A stretch of 64,000 nt of DNA from Mesorhizobium xinjiangense (GTDB taxonomy: Bacteria; Pseudomonadota; Alphaproteobacteria; Rhizobiales; Rhizobiaceae). The stretch spans positions 1 to 64,000 of the forward strand of contig NZ_WOAC01000015.1 in NCBI RefSeq assembly GCF_009749525.1, in the 5' to 3' direction. The position numbers were made by a program, and so were the translations under genes. How positions within the stretch are numbered: the stretch's first letter is position 1; the number at the start of each line of letters is the position of its first letter. The notes below the pieces were generated by a model. That model was given only the letters and a program-made list of their open reading frames with translations, ran no database searches and was not told where the DNA came from. Of this stretch, positions 8,831 through 17,434 are shown piece after piece.

Positions 8831-8909
8831 GCGCGTGCTCCACATACTCCAATTGATGAACCGGCGGGGAAGCTGCCCGATCGAAGAAAATGGGCGGGCC
8901 CGCCAAATC

Positions 8910-8931
8910 AAAAAGCCGCCCACCGGGCGGC
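8910..8931 (-). terminator. GC-rich hairpin plus T-tract in the argD leader (minus strand)
   Basis: On the minus strand a perfect 7-bp stem (GCCGCCC/GGGCGGC, 8915-8921 with 8925-8931) closes a 3-base loop and is followed by TTTTTGATTT. It has the form of an intrinsic terminator. It starts only a few bases after the predicted transcription start of argD and lies about 80 bases before the argD ATG. Confidence 0.6.
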
Positions 8932-8940
8932 CTGTTGCCC

Positions 8941-8971
8941 AGCATATTGGGTCTTTCCCGCAGGAAGTCAA
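8941..8971 (-). promoter_or_regulatory. argD: Likely promoter of argD-argF-hslO
   Basis: On the minus strand TTGACT (8966-8971) is followed after 17-19 bases by AATATGCT (around 8941-8948). The predicted start lies near 8934, directly before the leader hairpin. Confidence 0.55.
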
Positions 8972-9075
8972 TGCAAACGGGTCTCGCAGCATCCGGTACC
9001 TGGAACCGACATGATGTCCAATATGACCCTCGCTCGGCAGCGCGGCCCGTCAAGTTGGGGAAAACCGAAAAAACG

Positions 9076-9227
9076 GAATCCGCAGGCCGGCCCGACTCTT
9101 GTCAGGGAGTCAGCCCTTGGAGTAGGTTCATCGGCAGCAAAGAACTAGATTTCGTGCGGCGGACCCATTCACATGTATAGATGTGGTGTCCTCCCGGCAA
9201 TGCTGGGGTGGGTACGGATTCCGATTC
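9076..9227 (+). promoter_or_regulatory. gcrA: Cluster of four GANTC (CcrM-type) methylation sites upstream of gcrA
   Basis: GAATC at 9076, GACTC at 9094 and two GATTC sites at 9217 and 9223 fall in the 180 bases before gcrA; the last two are six bases apart and 26 bases before the start codon. CcrM methylates GANTC in alphaproteobacteria, and GcrA itself reads methylated GANTC promoters, so methylation-dependent control of gcrA is plausible. The rest of the 8832-9252 gap shows no gene. Confidence 0.5.
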
Positions 9228-9252
9228 CGCGCAATGACCAGGAGCAAAGTCG

Positions 9253-9768
9253 ATGAACTGGACGGACGAGCGGGTCGAACTTTTGCGGAAACTTTGGTCG
9301 GAGGGTCTGAGTGCCAGCCAGATCGCCGCACAACTCGGCGGCGTCAGCAGGAATGCGGTCATCGGCAAGGTCCACAGGCTCAAGCTCTCGAGCCGCGGAC
9401 GCGCAACGCCCACCCAGACGCGTCAGAAAAGGGCTCCGAAACCGTCCGGCACGCAAAAGAGCGCCTCGCGCGCCAGCAGCGCTCCCGCACGGACGGCGCC
9501 GCAGACAATCGGTGCGACGGCACTGAAGATGGATTACGACGTCGAGACGGATGCCATTGCCCAGCGCCGGCCGGCAGCCGACGTGGTGCCCATTGCGCGT
9601 CGGCTCAAGCTGGTCGACCTCAACGAGCGCACCTGCAAGTGGCCGATCGGCGACCCGCTGGACGAGGATTTCCACTTCTGCGGTCATGACTCGGGCGATT
9701 CCAGCCCCTATTGCCAGTATCATGCACGGCTGGCCTTCCAGCCGGCGGATCGTCGGCGCAACCGGTGA
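9253..9768 (+). CDS. gcrA: Cell cycle regulator GcrA
   Basis: An alphaproteobacterial transcription factor that binds sigma-70 RNA polymerase and methylated GANTC promoters to drive cell-cycle genes. The 171-residue product opens with the diagnostic DNA-binding segment MNWTDERVELLRKLWSEG and GGVSRNAVIGKVHRLKL (residues 1-45), then a basic Ala/Pro/Ser linker, and the conserved C-terminal sigma-interacting region (CKWPIGDPLDEDFHFCGH, YCQYHARLAF). AGGAG lies eight bases before the ATG. It stands alone and is convergent with phoU, with an inverted-repeat element between them. Confidence 0.95.
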   Translation: MNWTDERVELLRKLWSEGLSASQIAAQLGGVSRNAVIGKVHRLKLSSRGRATPTQTRQKRAPKPSGTQKSASRASSAPARTAPQTIGATALKMDYDVETDAIAQRRPAADVVPIARRLKLVDLNERTCKWPIGDPLDEDFHFCGHDSGDSSPYCQYHARLAFQPADRRRNR

Positions 9769-9773
9769 AAGAA

Positions 9774-9975
9774 CGGGAATGGGGGAGTAAGGGAATAAGG
9801 CAGTAAGGCACATCCGACGATCCACGACGGATCGCCACACCACTGGCTATTCCCTCTGGACAAAATAACCAGCGACGATCACGCCAACTTCATTCTCCGG
9901 CATGGCTGAAAGGCGCAGAACGTCCATATCTCCCTACCGCCTTACTCCCCTAATCCCTCACGCCCCTATTCCCTC
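9774..9975. repeat. Paired octamer-periodic inverted repeat (family O, copy 1)
   Basis: The left arm (9774-9809) is a run of purine-rich 8-base units (GGGAGTAA GGGAATAA GGCAGTAA). The right arm (9932-9975) is the reverse complement type (read on the minus strand: GGGAATAG, GGGATTAG, GGGAGTAA, GGCGGTAG). The 120-base centre has no gene. The right arm runs into phoU and supplies its last residues and stop codon. Like copies lie at 58988-59104 and 61484-61620. Confidence 0.65.
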
Positions 9976-10703
9976 AACTGCACTTCCTCTGTTCCCTTGA
10001 TCACCACCTTGTGGCTCTTGTCGTCCTTGGGCCTGTCGGGGGGCATCAGCTCGCCGGTCACGATATGGTAGACCGTTTCGGCAACGTTGGTCGCATGATC
10101 GCCGATGCGCTCGATGTTCTTGGCGCAGAACAACAGATGGGTGCAGGCGGCGATGTTGCGCGGATCCTCCATCATGTAGGTCAGCAGCTCGCGAAACAGC
10201 GAGGTGTACATGGCGTCGATGTCGTCGTCGCGGTCGCGCACGAAGCCGATGCGGTCGACCGAGCGGGCCGCATAGGCATCGAGCACTTCCTTGAGCTGGG
10301 TCAAAGCGAGGTTGGCGAGCGCCTCCAGTCCACGGAACAGCCGAATGGGCTGGCGCGTCTCGGTGACGGCGACGACGCGCTTGGCGATGTTCTTGCCGAG
10401 ATCGCCGACGCGCTCGAGGTCGGACGAGATGCGGATCGCCCCGATGATCTCGCGCAGGTCTTCCGCCATGGGCTGGCGCCGCGCGATCATGATGACCGCC
10501 TTCTCGTCGATCTCACGCTGCCCCTCGTCGAGCACGAGATCGTCCTTGATGACCTTTTGCGCCAAGCCGCCATCGGAGGTGACGAGCGCCTGCACAGCCT
10601 GTTCGACCATTCGCTCGGCATGACCGCCCATCGTCGCGATCCGGTTGCCCAGGAACTGCAACTCCTGATCGAATGCGTTCATGATGTGATGGGTCGTCGT
10701 CAT
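9966..10703 (-). CDS. phoU: Phosphate signalling protein PhoU
   Basis: A cytosolic helical-bundle protein that links the Pst phosphate transporter to the PhoR kinase and represses the Pho regulon. The 245-residue product contains two PhoU repeats, each with the metal-binding E/DxxxD type motif (ISSDLERVGDLGKNIAKRV at about 90-108 and AKNIERIGDHATNVAETVYH at about 193-212). The usual pstSCAB genes are absent here: the gene follows phoR directly, 126 bases behind. The stop codon and last residues come from a repeat arm. Confidence 0.95.
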   Translation of the reverse strand: MTTTHHIMNAFDQELQFLGNRIATMGGHAERMVEQAVQALVTSDGGLAQKVIKDDLVLDEGQREIDEKAVIMIARRQPMAEDLREIIGAIRISSDLERVGDLGKNIAKRVVAVTETRQPIRLFRGLEALANLALTQLKEVLDAYAARSVDRIGFVRDRDDDIDAMYTSLFRELLTYMMEDPRNIAACTHLLFCAKNIERIGDHATNVAETVYHIVTGELMPPDRPKDDKSHKVVIKGTEEVQLRE

Positions 10704-10829
10704 GCTCGTCTATCCCAATCCGGTGCCGCCGGCCAAATTGCGCGCGATTGCGGGCAAGCACGCATGGCAGCATCATAGTCGAGCCGCATGACCGAAAAAA
10801 GAACGGTTGGGCGCTGACTATCCATATCT

Positions 10830-11972
10830 TCAGGCAAGCGGCAGGTGAACGGTGAAGGTCGCACCCTCACCGAGCTTCGACTTGATCGACAGGCGCGCAT
10901 TGTTGCGCGTCAGTATATGCTTGACGATCGCCAATCCAAGGCCGGTGCCCTTGTGCGACCGGCTGGTTTCGACATCGACGCGGTAGAAGCGCTCGGTGAT
11001 CCGGGGGATGTGCTCTTCCGCGATGCCGGGGCCGAAATCGCGGATGGCCACCCGCACTTCCCCGGCCGGAGCGCCCTTGTCGACCTCCATGCGGACGACG
11101 ACCCGGCCGCCCGACTGCCCGTATTTGCAGGCATTCTCGAGCAGGTTCTCGAACACCTGTATGAGTTCATCGCGATTGCCGCGTATCTCGACCGGCTCGC
11201 CGGGGATGTCCTTTTCGATCGCGACCTCCATCTCGGAGGCCAGATGACCCAGGGCATCGATCACCCCATTGACCAGGCGGCCAAGCTCGATCGGTTCCGA
11301 AGGAGCGATATAGGGTTTCATCTCCAGCCGCGACAGCGAAAGCAGGTCGTCGATGAGGCGCGCCATGCGGGCCGTCTGCGCCTCCATGATCTGCAGAAAG
11401 CGATCGCGCGCCTCGGGATCCTGGCTTGCGGGACCGCGGATCGTGTCGATGAAGCCGGCGATGGAGGCCAGCGGCGTGCGCAGTTCGTGGCTGGCATTGG
11501 CGATGAAATCGGCGCGCATGCGGTCGATCCGGCGCACCTCGCTCTGATCCTTGAAGACCAGGACGATCAGTCCCGTTCCTTCACCCACGGGCTTTCCGAC
11601 AACCCTGAACCAGCGCTCGATGGGAACGCGCTCGACATATTCCACCACATGCGGCCCCGGCTCTTCGGCCATCAGACGGCCGATCATCTCCTGCATTTCC
11701 GGAGAACGGAAGCGCATCTGCAACAGCGTGCCCGGCCTGAGCGTGCCGAAGGCCGCACGAGCCGCATGATTGAGCAGCAGCAACGCCCCGGTGCGATCCG
11801 CAAGAAGCAGCGGATCGGGAACCGCCTCGGCCAGATGCAGGGCGGTCAGTTGTTCCGGACCCTCCCTTTGCTCGGATCCGGCGACGGCGGCCCTGCGCTG
11901 GCGCCCGGTCAGTCTCGACATGGCGCCGTCCAGCCATCGCCTGATTTTCGCGTCGTTCGACGGTTCGTTCAT
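10830..11972 (-). CDS. phoR: Phosphate regulon sensor histidine kinase PhoR-type
   Basis: A two-component sensor kinase of about 380 residues. There is no obvious membrane helix; the N-terminus is a basic region, then a PAS-like domain (residues about 45-135, [25 protein letters not shown]), the HisKA dimerisation helix with the phosphorylated histidine in [20 protein letters not shown], and the HATPase domain with N box ([12 protein letters not shown]), G1 ([13 protein letters not shown]) and G2 ([16 protein letters not shown]). The PhoR assignment rests on this pattern and on phoU directly downstream. ATG at 11972 is preferred over an adjacent GTG. The response regulator phoB and the pst genes are not in the window. 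Confidence 0.85.
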   Translation of the reverse strand: MNEPSNDAKIRRWLDGAMSRLTGRQRRAAVAGSEQREGPEQLTALHLAEAVPDPLLLADRTGALLLLNHAARAAFGTLRPGTLLQMRFRSPEMQEMIGRLMAEEPGPHVVEYVERVPIERWFRVVGKPVGEGTGLIVLVFKDQSEVRRIDRMRADFIANASHELRTPLASIAGFIDTIRGPASQDPEARDRFLQIMEAQTARMARLIDDLLSLSRLEMKPYIAPSEPIELGRLVNGVIDALGHLASEMEVAIEKDIPGEPVEIRGNRDELIQVFENLLENACKYGQSGGRVVVRMEVDKGAPAGEVRVAIRDFGPGIAEEHIPRITERFYRVDVETSRSHKGTGLGLAIVKHILTRNNARLSIKSKLGEGATFTVHLPLA

Positions 11973-12077
11973 CACTTCCCTCGGCTCCGCGCCCTCTGCG
12001 TATTCACTGCTGGCTCATGCTGGACGCATGCCCGCCGGCCAAATAGCATGTCCGCCATATCCGGAGGTAACTGCGCC

Positions 12078-12977
12078 ATGGCCAAAATTCATAAACTTGA
12101 GGATCTCGACCTGGCAAAGCCAGTGCAGGTCGTACTCAACGGCAAGAAACGTCTGCTCGACATCGACGATCCCAAACTGCCGGACTGGGTCGAAGACGAA
12201 GCCATGCGCTCCGGCGGATATCCTTATGACAAGAAGCTCGAGCGGAAGGAATACGAAGACGCACTCGAAAAGCTGCAGATCGAACTCGTCAAGGTCCAGT
12301 ACTGGCTGCAAAAGACCGGCAAGCGCGTGATGGCCGTCTTCGAGGGCCGCGACGCAGCGGGCAAGGGCGGGACGATCTTCGTCGTCCGGCAATATATGAA
12401 CCCGCGCGTTGCGCGCAATGTCGCGCTGCCGAAGCCGACCGATACCGAACGCGGCCAATGGTACTATCAGCGCTACGTCGCGCATTTCCCGACCGCCGGC
12501 GAGTTCGTGACCTTCGACCGATCCTGGTACAACCGCGGCGTGGTGGAACCGGTGATGGGATTTTGCACCGCGGCCGAGACCGAGAAATTCTTTGACGAGA
12601 CTCCGGCATTCGAGAAGATGATCGTCGACGAGGGCATTCATTTCTACAAGTTCTGGCTCAATATCGGGCAGGAAATGCAGCTCAAGCGTTTTCACGACCG
12701 CCGGCACGAGCCGTTGAAAATCTGGAAATTTTCGCCGATCGACATCGACGGCATGGCGAAATGGGATGACTACACGCGAATGCGTGACACTATGTTGAAA
12801 CGCACGCACACCGAGCATGCGCCCTGGATCGTACTGAAATCCAACGACAAGCGGCGGGCCCGGCTGGAGGCGATCCGCCAGATCCTCCTGCCGCTGCCCT
12901 ATGACGGGCGCGACGACGACGTGATCGGCAAACCCGATCCGCAAATCGTCCTCAAGCCCGACGAGATCACGGATTAA
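12078..12977 (+). CDS. ppk2: Polyphosphate kinase 2
   Basis: A 299-residue PPK2-family enzyme using polyphosphate to phosphorylate nucleoside diphosphates (or the reverse), in the cytosol. It shows the P-loop-like [13 protein letters not shown] (about residues 90-102), the lid [18 protein letters not shown], and the [21 protein letters not shown] segment typical of the family. The ATG at 12078 follows GGAGG at a slightly long 11-base spacing. It is divergent from phoR, so its neighbourhood is phosphate metabolism. Its stop codon overlaps that of the convergent glycosyltransferase gene (shared TTAA). Confidence 0.93.
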   Translation: MAKIHKLEDLDLAKPVQVVLNGKKRLLDIDDPKLPDWVEDEAMRSGGYPYDKKLERKEYEDALEKLQIELVKVQYWLQKTGKRVMAVFEGRDAAGKGGTIFVVRQYMNPRVARNVALPKPTDTERGQWYYQRYVAHFPTAGEFVTFDRSWYNRGVVEPVMGFCTAAETEKFFDETPAFEKMIVDEGIHFYKFWLNIGQEMQLKRFHDRRHEPLKIWKFSPIDIDGMAKWDDYTRMRDTMLKRTHTEHAPWIVLKSNDKRRARLEAIRQILLPLPYDGRDDDVIGKPDPQIVLKPDEITD

Positions 12978-14953
12978 GCGGCAGGGATTAGTCGGGGGGC
13001 CGGCCGCCGGGCCGCCGAGGGAGCGCGTGACGGAGAGCGGCGGTAGCGTCTGTGCGGGGTCTTTTCCCAGCGAAACGGGTCGCGGACGATCTGCCACAGG
13101 GCGCGCCAGGAGGCCAGCGACATCAAGAGCCAGTAGGGCGGCGTGAGGACGATCGCACGCCAGAACGAGGCGCGCTCGGCCCGATGCAGGCTGCGCCAGC
13201 CGAGAAAGAGGAAGGAAGCATAGCCAAGAACCACATTGGCGATATCCACCCCGAGAAGCGCAAGCTTGACGATGCTCAGTTCCGCGGTGCCGACCAGGCT
13301 GGCGCCGATCCAGGCGGCGGAGACAAGCAGGAAGGGATGGGACAGGGCGGAAAGGATCATACCGGCAAACAGGATCTGCACGATCAGGAAGGATCGCGGC
13401 CCGATATCCCGCATCAGGGCGGCAGGATCGCGCATGTGGACGAGCCAGGTCTGCATCCAGCCCTTGAACCAGCGCGAGCGTTGCCGGATCCAGACTCCGG
13501 CCGGCTCGGGCGCATCCTCGAGCGTCGGCGGTTCGATCGTCTCGCAGCGATAGCCCAAGCGGGCGAAACGGACACCGAGATCCGCATCCTCGGTCACGTT
13601 GTAGGGGTCCCATCCGCCGCATTCGATCAGCCGATCGCGACGAAAATGATTGGATGTCCCGCCGAGCGGCAGGACGAGGCTGCGTTCTGCCAGCCAGGGC
13701 AGAAGACCGCGAAACAAGGCGGCATATTCGAGCCGGAACATGAACGGCAGCGCGCCGTAGGCGTGGTTGGCGATCGCGAGCGGCGCCTGCAGGCAGGCGA
13801 CTTCGTCCCCGGCCCCTTGGAACCGCCGCCAGGCTTTGACGAGTTGCAAGGGGTGCGGCCGGTCCTCCGCGTCGTACAGCGCCACATAGCGCCCCTTGAC
13901 CAGCGGCAGTGCGTAAGCCAGCGCCTTCGGCTTGGTGCGCGGAAGCGAAGCCGGCACCTTGACCACCTCGACCCAGGGCCGCAACTGCATCCGCCCCAAC
14001 GCGGCAAGCGTTCCGTGATCGTCTTCTTCGCAGACCAGCTTGATCTCGATCTTGCTGCGCGGCCAGACGAGCTTGCCGAGCGCCGCCATGAGATCGGGCA
14101 GCACGTCGGCCTCGTCATGCAGGGCGACCATCACGGAATAGACGGGCACGTCCTCGGCGCCGTCCATATCCGGCGCCGGGGCCCGGGGAGCAAAGGGCAG
14201 GCTTCTGGCGACCCTGAGCCTGAGGGTGACGCAGAAAAGGAAGGCGAGCGAACAGCAAAGGTGCAACAAAAGGACGGTGGAAATCGGAGCAAGCAGCAGG
14301 CCGACAGGAAGGGACACCACCAGAACGCCTATCAGGAATCCCTGCCACGAGTTGGTGACCGTGCGCGCCGACAGGTCGGGCCGCGCCGCGAACAGGCCTT
14401 CGCGCGCATTCCCGAGCAATTTATCCCGCGCGCGATCCAGGAGAGCCTGGCGCAGCCGTGTTGGCGTGATGATGCGCAGCCGGGTCGCGAACTCCGGAAA
14501 TCTGCGCATGAAACCGCGCATCGTCGGCAGGTCGAGAGCTTTTGGGGCGATGAGCAACGGCATGCCGCCGGTTCGACTGTGCAGGAAGGCGAGATGGCCT
14601 GTTGCGGGACCGCGAAGTGCGGCAATGGTGTCTTCCGGCCGCAATATGATGTCGTGTGCACCGATATCATCGACGAATTCGAGTCCGAGATCGTCGGCCA
14701 GTGCGCGGTAGTGCGCGCGCTCCGATGTGAAGCCGCAGGCAAGCAACTCGGATTGGAACGACGTGTTGTTGACGCGGGCGCGGCGCGCCAGTTGGCGCGC
14801 AATTCTCAGCGGTATGCGCAGCCGATCAAGAATCCCTTCCCACGCCGCGACAAGGCGATCATCCTCGGCGTCCCCGCCGGACGGACGCCTTCGCCCATTG
14901 GCAGGCAAATGCAGGTCGTCGCGCACTGTGCCTTGTACCGTCCTGTCCGCCAT
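12974..14953 (-). CDS. Membrane glycosyltransferase family 2 with N-terminal GSPII_E/MshEN-like domain
   Basis: A 659-residue inner-membrane glycosyltransferase, probably making an extracellular polysaccharide. The N-terminal 190 residues resemble the GSPII_E N-terminal (MshEN-like) module found before some rhizobial glycosyltransferases. Two hydrophobic helices follow (about 205-250). The GT2 core shows [15 protein letters not shown], the first acidic motif [26 protein letters not shown] and [13 protein letters not shown] (the QxxRW of processive enzymes). More helices and a basic tail follow. The gene begins 18 bases after the stop of the AHL synthase at 14972, in the same direction, so it is probably cotranscribed and quorum-controlled. 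The sugar is unknown. Confidence 0.85.
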   Translation of the reverse strand: MADRTVQGTVRDDLHLPANGRRRPSGGDAEDDRLVAAWEGILDRLRIPLRIARQLARRARVNNTSFQSELLACGFTSERAHYRALADDLGLEFVDDIGAHDIILRPEDTIAALRGPATGHLAFLHSRTGGMPLLIAPKALDLPTMRGFMRRFPEFATRLRIITPTRLRQALLDRARDKLLGNAREGLFAARPDLSARTVTNSWQGFLIGVLVVSLPVGLLLAPISTVLLLHLCCSLAFLFCVTLRLRVARSLPFAPRAPAPDMDGAEDVPVYSVMVALHDEADVLPDLMAALGKLVWPRSKIEIKLVCEEDDHGTLAALGRMQLRPWVEVVKVPASLPRTKPKALAYALPLVKGRYVALYDAEDRPHPLQLVKAWRRFQGAGDEVACLQAPLAIANHAYGALPFMFRLEYAALFRGLLPWLAERSLVLPLGGTSNHFRRDRLIECGGWDPYNVTEDADLGVRFARLGYRCETIEPPTLEDAPEPAGVWIRQRSRWFKGWMQTWLVHMRDPAALMRDIGPRSFLIVQILFAGMILSALSHPFLLVSAAWIGASLVGTAELSIVKLALLGVDIANVVLGYASFLFLGWRSLHRAERASFWRAIVLTPPYWLLMSLASWRALWQIVRDPFRWEKTPHRRYRRSPSRAPSAARRPAPRLIPAA

Positions 14954-14971
14954 TGCTCCGCTGCCCGGCCC

Positions 14972-15625
14972 TCAACGCCTGCCAAGCGAGCATGCGGTAC
15001 CGAGAAACCGGCGCTGAACGCCGCGGCGGACCAGCAGCGATCGGTCGATGCCAAGCACGCGGCGTGCGTTGGCGAGCGCAGCGTCGTCGACGTCGATGTA
15101 GGCGACAATGCACCATTCCCCATTGACCTCGCGGGAAAGCCCCATTGGCCTGACCCGCCAGTTCAGCATCTTGTGTTGCGACAGGAAGTAGGTTTCCTGG
15201 ATGCCGCCGACGGCGGACAACCCTTCGTCGAGGGCATATTCCATGACGGCGCAGCACAATTGGGTCAGCGTGCCCCGCCGCGTCATGCCGCGCTGCGCGG
15301 TGGCGACGAATGTGCGTGTCCACTCGGCCCAATCGGCACGCCGCGGAACGCCACGCGCCTCGCAGAAATGGGGGAACACTTCCGACACCAGATGCGGTTC
15401 GCTGGTTGGGATCAGCCGGCAGGAGGTGACGACCTGCCCCTCCTCGATGCCCAGAATATAAGTAGCCGAATCCGTATCGAACTGGTCCACCTCCCGCCCG
15501 TCCGGGCTCTCGGGCAGCCATCGCTTCTGCTTGACGAAATAGTCATGCCGGCGACGAAGAAATTCCTCGAACTCGGCCTCGTACAGATGCCGGTTGCCCG
15601 GCTGGACGACATGTCCTTCGATCAT
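14972..15625 (-). CDS. Acyl-homoserine-lactone synthase, LuxI family (copy 1)
   Basis: Makes an N-acyl-homoserine lactone from S-adenosylmethionine and an acyl-ACP or acyl-CoA in the cytosol. The 217-residue product keeps the family's invariant positions: the RRRHDYFVKQKRWLPE segment (Arg, Phe, Trp), DQFDTDSATYILG (Asp pair), SCRLIPTSEPHLV, VFPHFC, and EWTRTFVA (Glu, Arg). The ATG at 15625 has GGAGG ten bases upstream; a longer frame begins with GTG. It lies 82 bases behind the LuxR gene at 15708, with a lux-box-like dyad between, and 18 bases before a glycosyltransferase gene. The acyl chain cannot be predicted. Confidence 0.9.
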   Translation of the reverse strand: MIEGHVVQPGNRHLYEAEFEEFLRRRHDYFVKQKRWLPESPDGREVDQFDTDSATYILGIEEGQVVTSCRLIPTSEPHLVSEVFPHFCEARGVPRRADWAEWTRTFVATAQRGMTRRGTLTQLCCAVMEYALDEGLSAVGGIQETYFLSQHKMLNWRVRPMGLSREVNGEWCIVAYIDVDDAALANARRVLGIDRSLLVRRGVQRRFLGTACSLGRR

Positions 15626-15680
15626 ACCCAAGCGCCTCCCAAAATGGCGCGCAGAGGATACAAACACGACCCTGGATGTC

Positions 15681-15700
15681 AGCTATCCGATCGAATAGTT
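15681..15700 (-). promoter_or_regulatory. lux-box-like dyad upstream of luxI copy 1
   Basis: On the minus strand AACTATTCGATCGGATAGCT is a 20-base dyad with 8 of 10 positions paired around a CGATCG centre. It lies in the 82-base gap between the LuxR gene and luxI, about 56 bases before the luxI start codon, the usual place and size of a LuxR operator. Confidence 0.65.
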
Positions 15701-15707
15701 CCGGGCC

Positions 15708-16433
15708 TCAAGGCAGGATGGCCCGGCAGCGTATGGCCTCCACGACCGCCTGGACGGTGGTCGCCACGCCGAATTTTTCCCTGATGCGCCGGGAATGCCA
15801 CTTGACCGTGACTTCGGCGATGCCGAGGATTTCCCCGATCTCCCACGCAGACTTGCCCTCGGCCAGCCAGAGCAGGATATCGCGCTCCCGGTCCGAGAGT
15901 TCGACGCGCTCTTTGCGCCCGTCCGAAAAGGTCAATGCTTCGACGGCCCCGCCCGCAAATGTAGCAATGGTGACGATTTGAGCCTTCTGCCGGGCCGAGA
16001 GCGTGCAGTCCTTCCACGGCGATGCAAAAGAGACCACCGATTGCCAATATCTGAAACTGACGAAGGGCACGGCAAAGCCGCTGACGATCCCGAATTCGGC
16101 GGCTTCGCCGCTGACCCGGATGGACTCCCGCGTGCCGGAATATAATTGCGGTATATCCTTCCAGTGAAAAGGCGCGTGGGACACCGCCGAATAGGCGCAC
16201 ACCGAGTCGACGCTGGCATAGTCGCGCTCCAGATATCGCCGATACCAGTCTTCAGGCCAGCCGTTGAGTTCGACAAGCTGATCGAGCTTCTGCCCCCGCA
16301 CGGGCACGCCGGACAGAATGAGATGATAGAATCCGAGCTGGCTGACGACATGCAACAAATCGTCCAGCAGCGGCTTCACCTCTCGACGCGAAGCACACCG
16401 TTGAATGAAATCAAACATTTCGGAATCATGCAT
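15708..16433 (-). CDS. LuxR-family AHL-responsive regulator (copy 1)
   Basis: A 241-residue quorum-sensing transcription factor. Residues about 20-165 form the autoinducer-binding domain (GWPEDWYRRYLERDYASVDS), with the Trp, Tyr and Asp that contact the signal; the following Pro of the usual DP pair is Ser here. Residues about 175-235 are a LuxR-type helix-turn-helix (LSDRERDILLWLAEGKS, EIGEILGIAEVTVKWHSRRI). The ATG at 16433 is the first ATG in frame; an ATG at 16418 is possible. It has its own sigma-70-like promoter and is followed by luxI. Confidence 0.9.
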   Translation of the reverse strand: MHDSEMFDFIQRCASRREVKPLLDDLLHVVSQLGFYHLILSGVPVRGQKLDQLVELNGWPEDWYRRYLERDYASVDSVCAYSAVSHAPFHWKDIPQLYSGTRESIRVSGEAAEFGIVSGFAVPFVSFRYWQSVVSFASPWKDCTLSARQKAQIVTIATFAGGAVEALTFSDGRKERVELSDRERDILLWLAEGKSAWEIGEILGIAEVTVKWHSRRIREKFGVATTVQAVVEAIRCRAILP

Positions 16434-16464
16434 GACCGCCCGAGACCCCAATCTCGCCAGTCGT

Positions 16465-16493
16465 ATTATAGCAAACTAATTTATCGGAGACAA
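16465..16493 (-). promoter_or_regulatory. Promoter of LuxR copy 1
   Basis: On the minus strand TTGTCT (16488-16493) and a perfect TATAAT (16465-16470) are separated by exactly 17 bases. The start codon at 16433 lies about 25 bases after the predicted transcription start. Confidence 0.7.
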
Positions 16494-16617
16494 TTCATCG
16501 TTGCAATAAGGCTCAGGCAGCCCGCCTTGCGCGCAGCCGATCCCCCAACTGTGCCTGGACGCCGTATGATGGACCGGCCCGCCGCGGGCGGGCCGGTCCG
16601 AGCCGCATTCGCTTCGC

Positions 16618-17364
16618 TCAGGCGGCCATGCGCGATATCCTCCTCAACCGGCGGATCGTCGTTTCGTCCTGCAAGGCCTTGTGAAACAGCGATATCTCGC
16701 GGTCAATGCGCTGACACAGCTGCGCCGTATCGCCCTTGAGCAGACTGCGCGTCATGGCCAGCGCCTGGACCGGCTTCCGCGCCAGTTGCCTTGCCGCATT
16801 CCACGCCGCCTCGTCGGGGTTGTCGTCGAACAGATCCGACACCAGCCCGAGCGCATGTGCCGCTTCACCGTCGAGTTGCTCGCCCATGCAGAAGAACCGG
16901 AAGGCCTCCGCATAGCCAAGCTTCTCTGGCGCCAGAATGCTGGTGGCCGCGTCCGGAACGAGCCCGAAATCGACGAAGGGAACACGGAAGGTGCTCTGCC
17001 TGGCGGCGAAGACCAGGTCGCAGTGAAACAGCACCGTGCAGCCGACCCCGACGGCATCCCCGTCAACACAGCCGATGATCGGCTTCGGGAATGTTGCCAG
17101 AGCGCGGAACAGGTCGGTCACCGCTCCGATGAGCGGCAGATGCTTGGCGTCGTCGACGAACTCGGAAAGATCCCCGCCCAGGCAAAAGCAGCCCGACAGC
17201 CCCCGCAGAAGCACCACTCTGACGTCGTCGTCGTCGGCCGCTGCCTGCAGCGACGCGGCGAGGCGTCCGTAGGCCCTGTGATCAAGAATGGGGCGTCCGT
17301 CCACCCCCGACAGAGTCAAACCGAGAACATGTTGCCTCGGTACGTTGTCCATTACGATCTCCAT
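16618..17364 (-). CDS. Crotonase-family enzyme, enoyl-CoA isomerase-like, in the quorum-sensing cluster
   Basis: A 248-residue crotonase-fold protein. The oxyanion-hole segment is GCFCLGGDLSEF (about residues 56-67). At the two positions where true enoyl-CoA hydratases carry catalytic glutamates this protein has other residues: GVGCTVLFHCD instead of GGGCELxxxCD, and VPFVDFGLVPDAATS instead of PEIxLG. The PFxxxGLVP(E/D)A pattern is that of delta3-delta2 enoyl-CoA isomerases, with Asp in place of the usual Glu. It starts 70 bases after the stop of luxI copy 2, so the two are likely one operon; this suggests it shapes the unsaturation of the acyl precursor. ATG 17364 has GGGAG upstream; ATG 17352 is an alternative. 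Confidence 0.82.
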   Translation of the reverse strand: MEIVMDNVPRQHVLGLTLSGVDGRPILDHRAYGRLAASLQAAADDDDVRVVLLRGLSGCFCLGGDLSEFVDDAKHLPLIGAVTDLFRALATFPKPIIGCVDGDAVGVGCTVLFHCDLVFAARQSTFRVPFVDFGLVPDAATSILAPEKLGYAEAFRFFCMGEQLDGEAAHALGLVSDLFDDNPDEAAWNAARQLARKPVQALAMTRSLLKGDTAQLCQRIDREISLFHKALQDETTIRRLRRISRMAA

Positions 17365-17434
17365 AATCTTTCTCCCAGCTGGGCCGCCCCGGCTCCATGG
17401 CCTGCGACCCAAGAAAACGTTGAAAGTTCGTAAT

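Noticed and set aside
8910-8931. Classical attenuator with leader peptide for argD
   Set aside because: No arginine-rich leader peptide and no room between the predicted transcription start and the hairpin for one.
9774-9975. CRISPR array
   Set aside because: The repeated units are only 8 bases, degenerate and without spacers; no cas genes are near.
10845-12077. Long upstream extension of the ppk2 reading frame across the phoR region
   Set aside because: The extension is antisense to phoR; the real start at 12078 has a ribosome binding site and matches PPK2 length.
13052-15784. A 910-codon open frame on the plus strand across the glycosyltransferase and luxI genes
   Set aside because: It is antisense to two recognised genes, its composition is the Arg/Gly/Gln-rich shadow typical of high-GC DNA, and it has no domain or ribosome binding site.
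16618-17364. Ordinary beta-oxidation enoyl-CoA hydratase
   Set aside because: Both catalytic glutamate positions of hydratases are replaced, the motif is isomerase-like, and the gene sits in the quorum-sensing operon.
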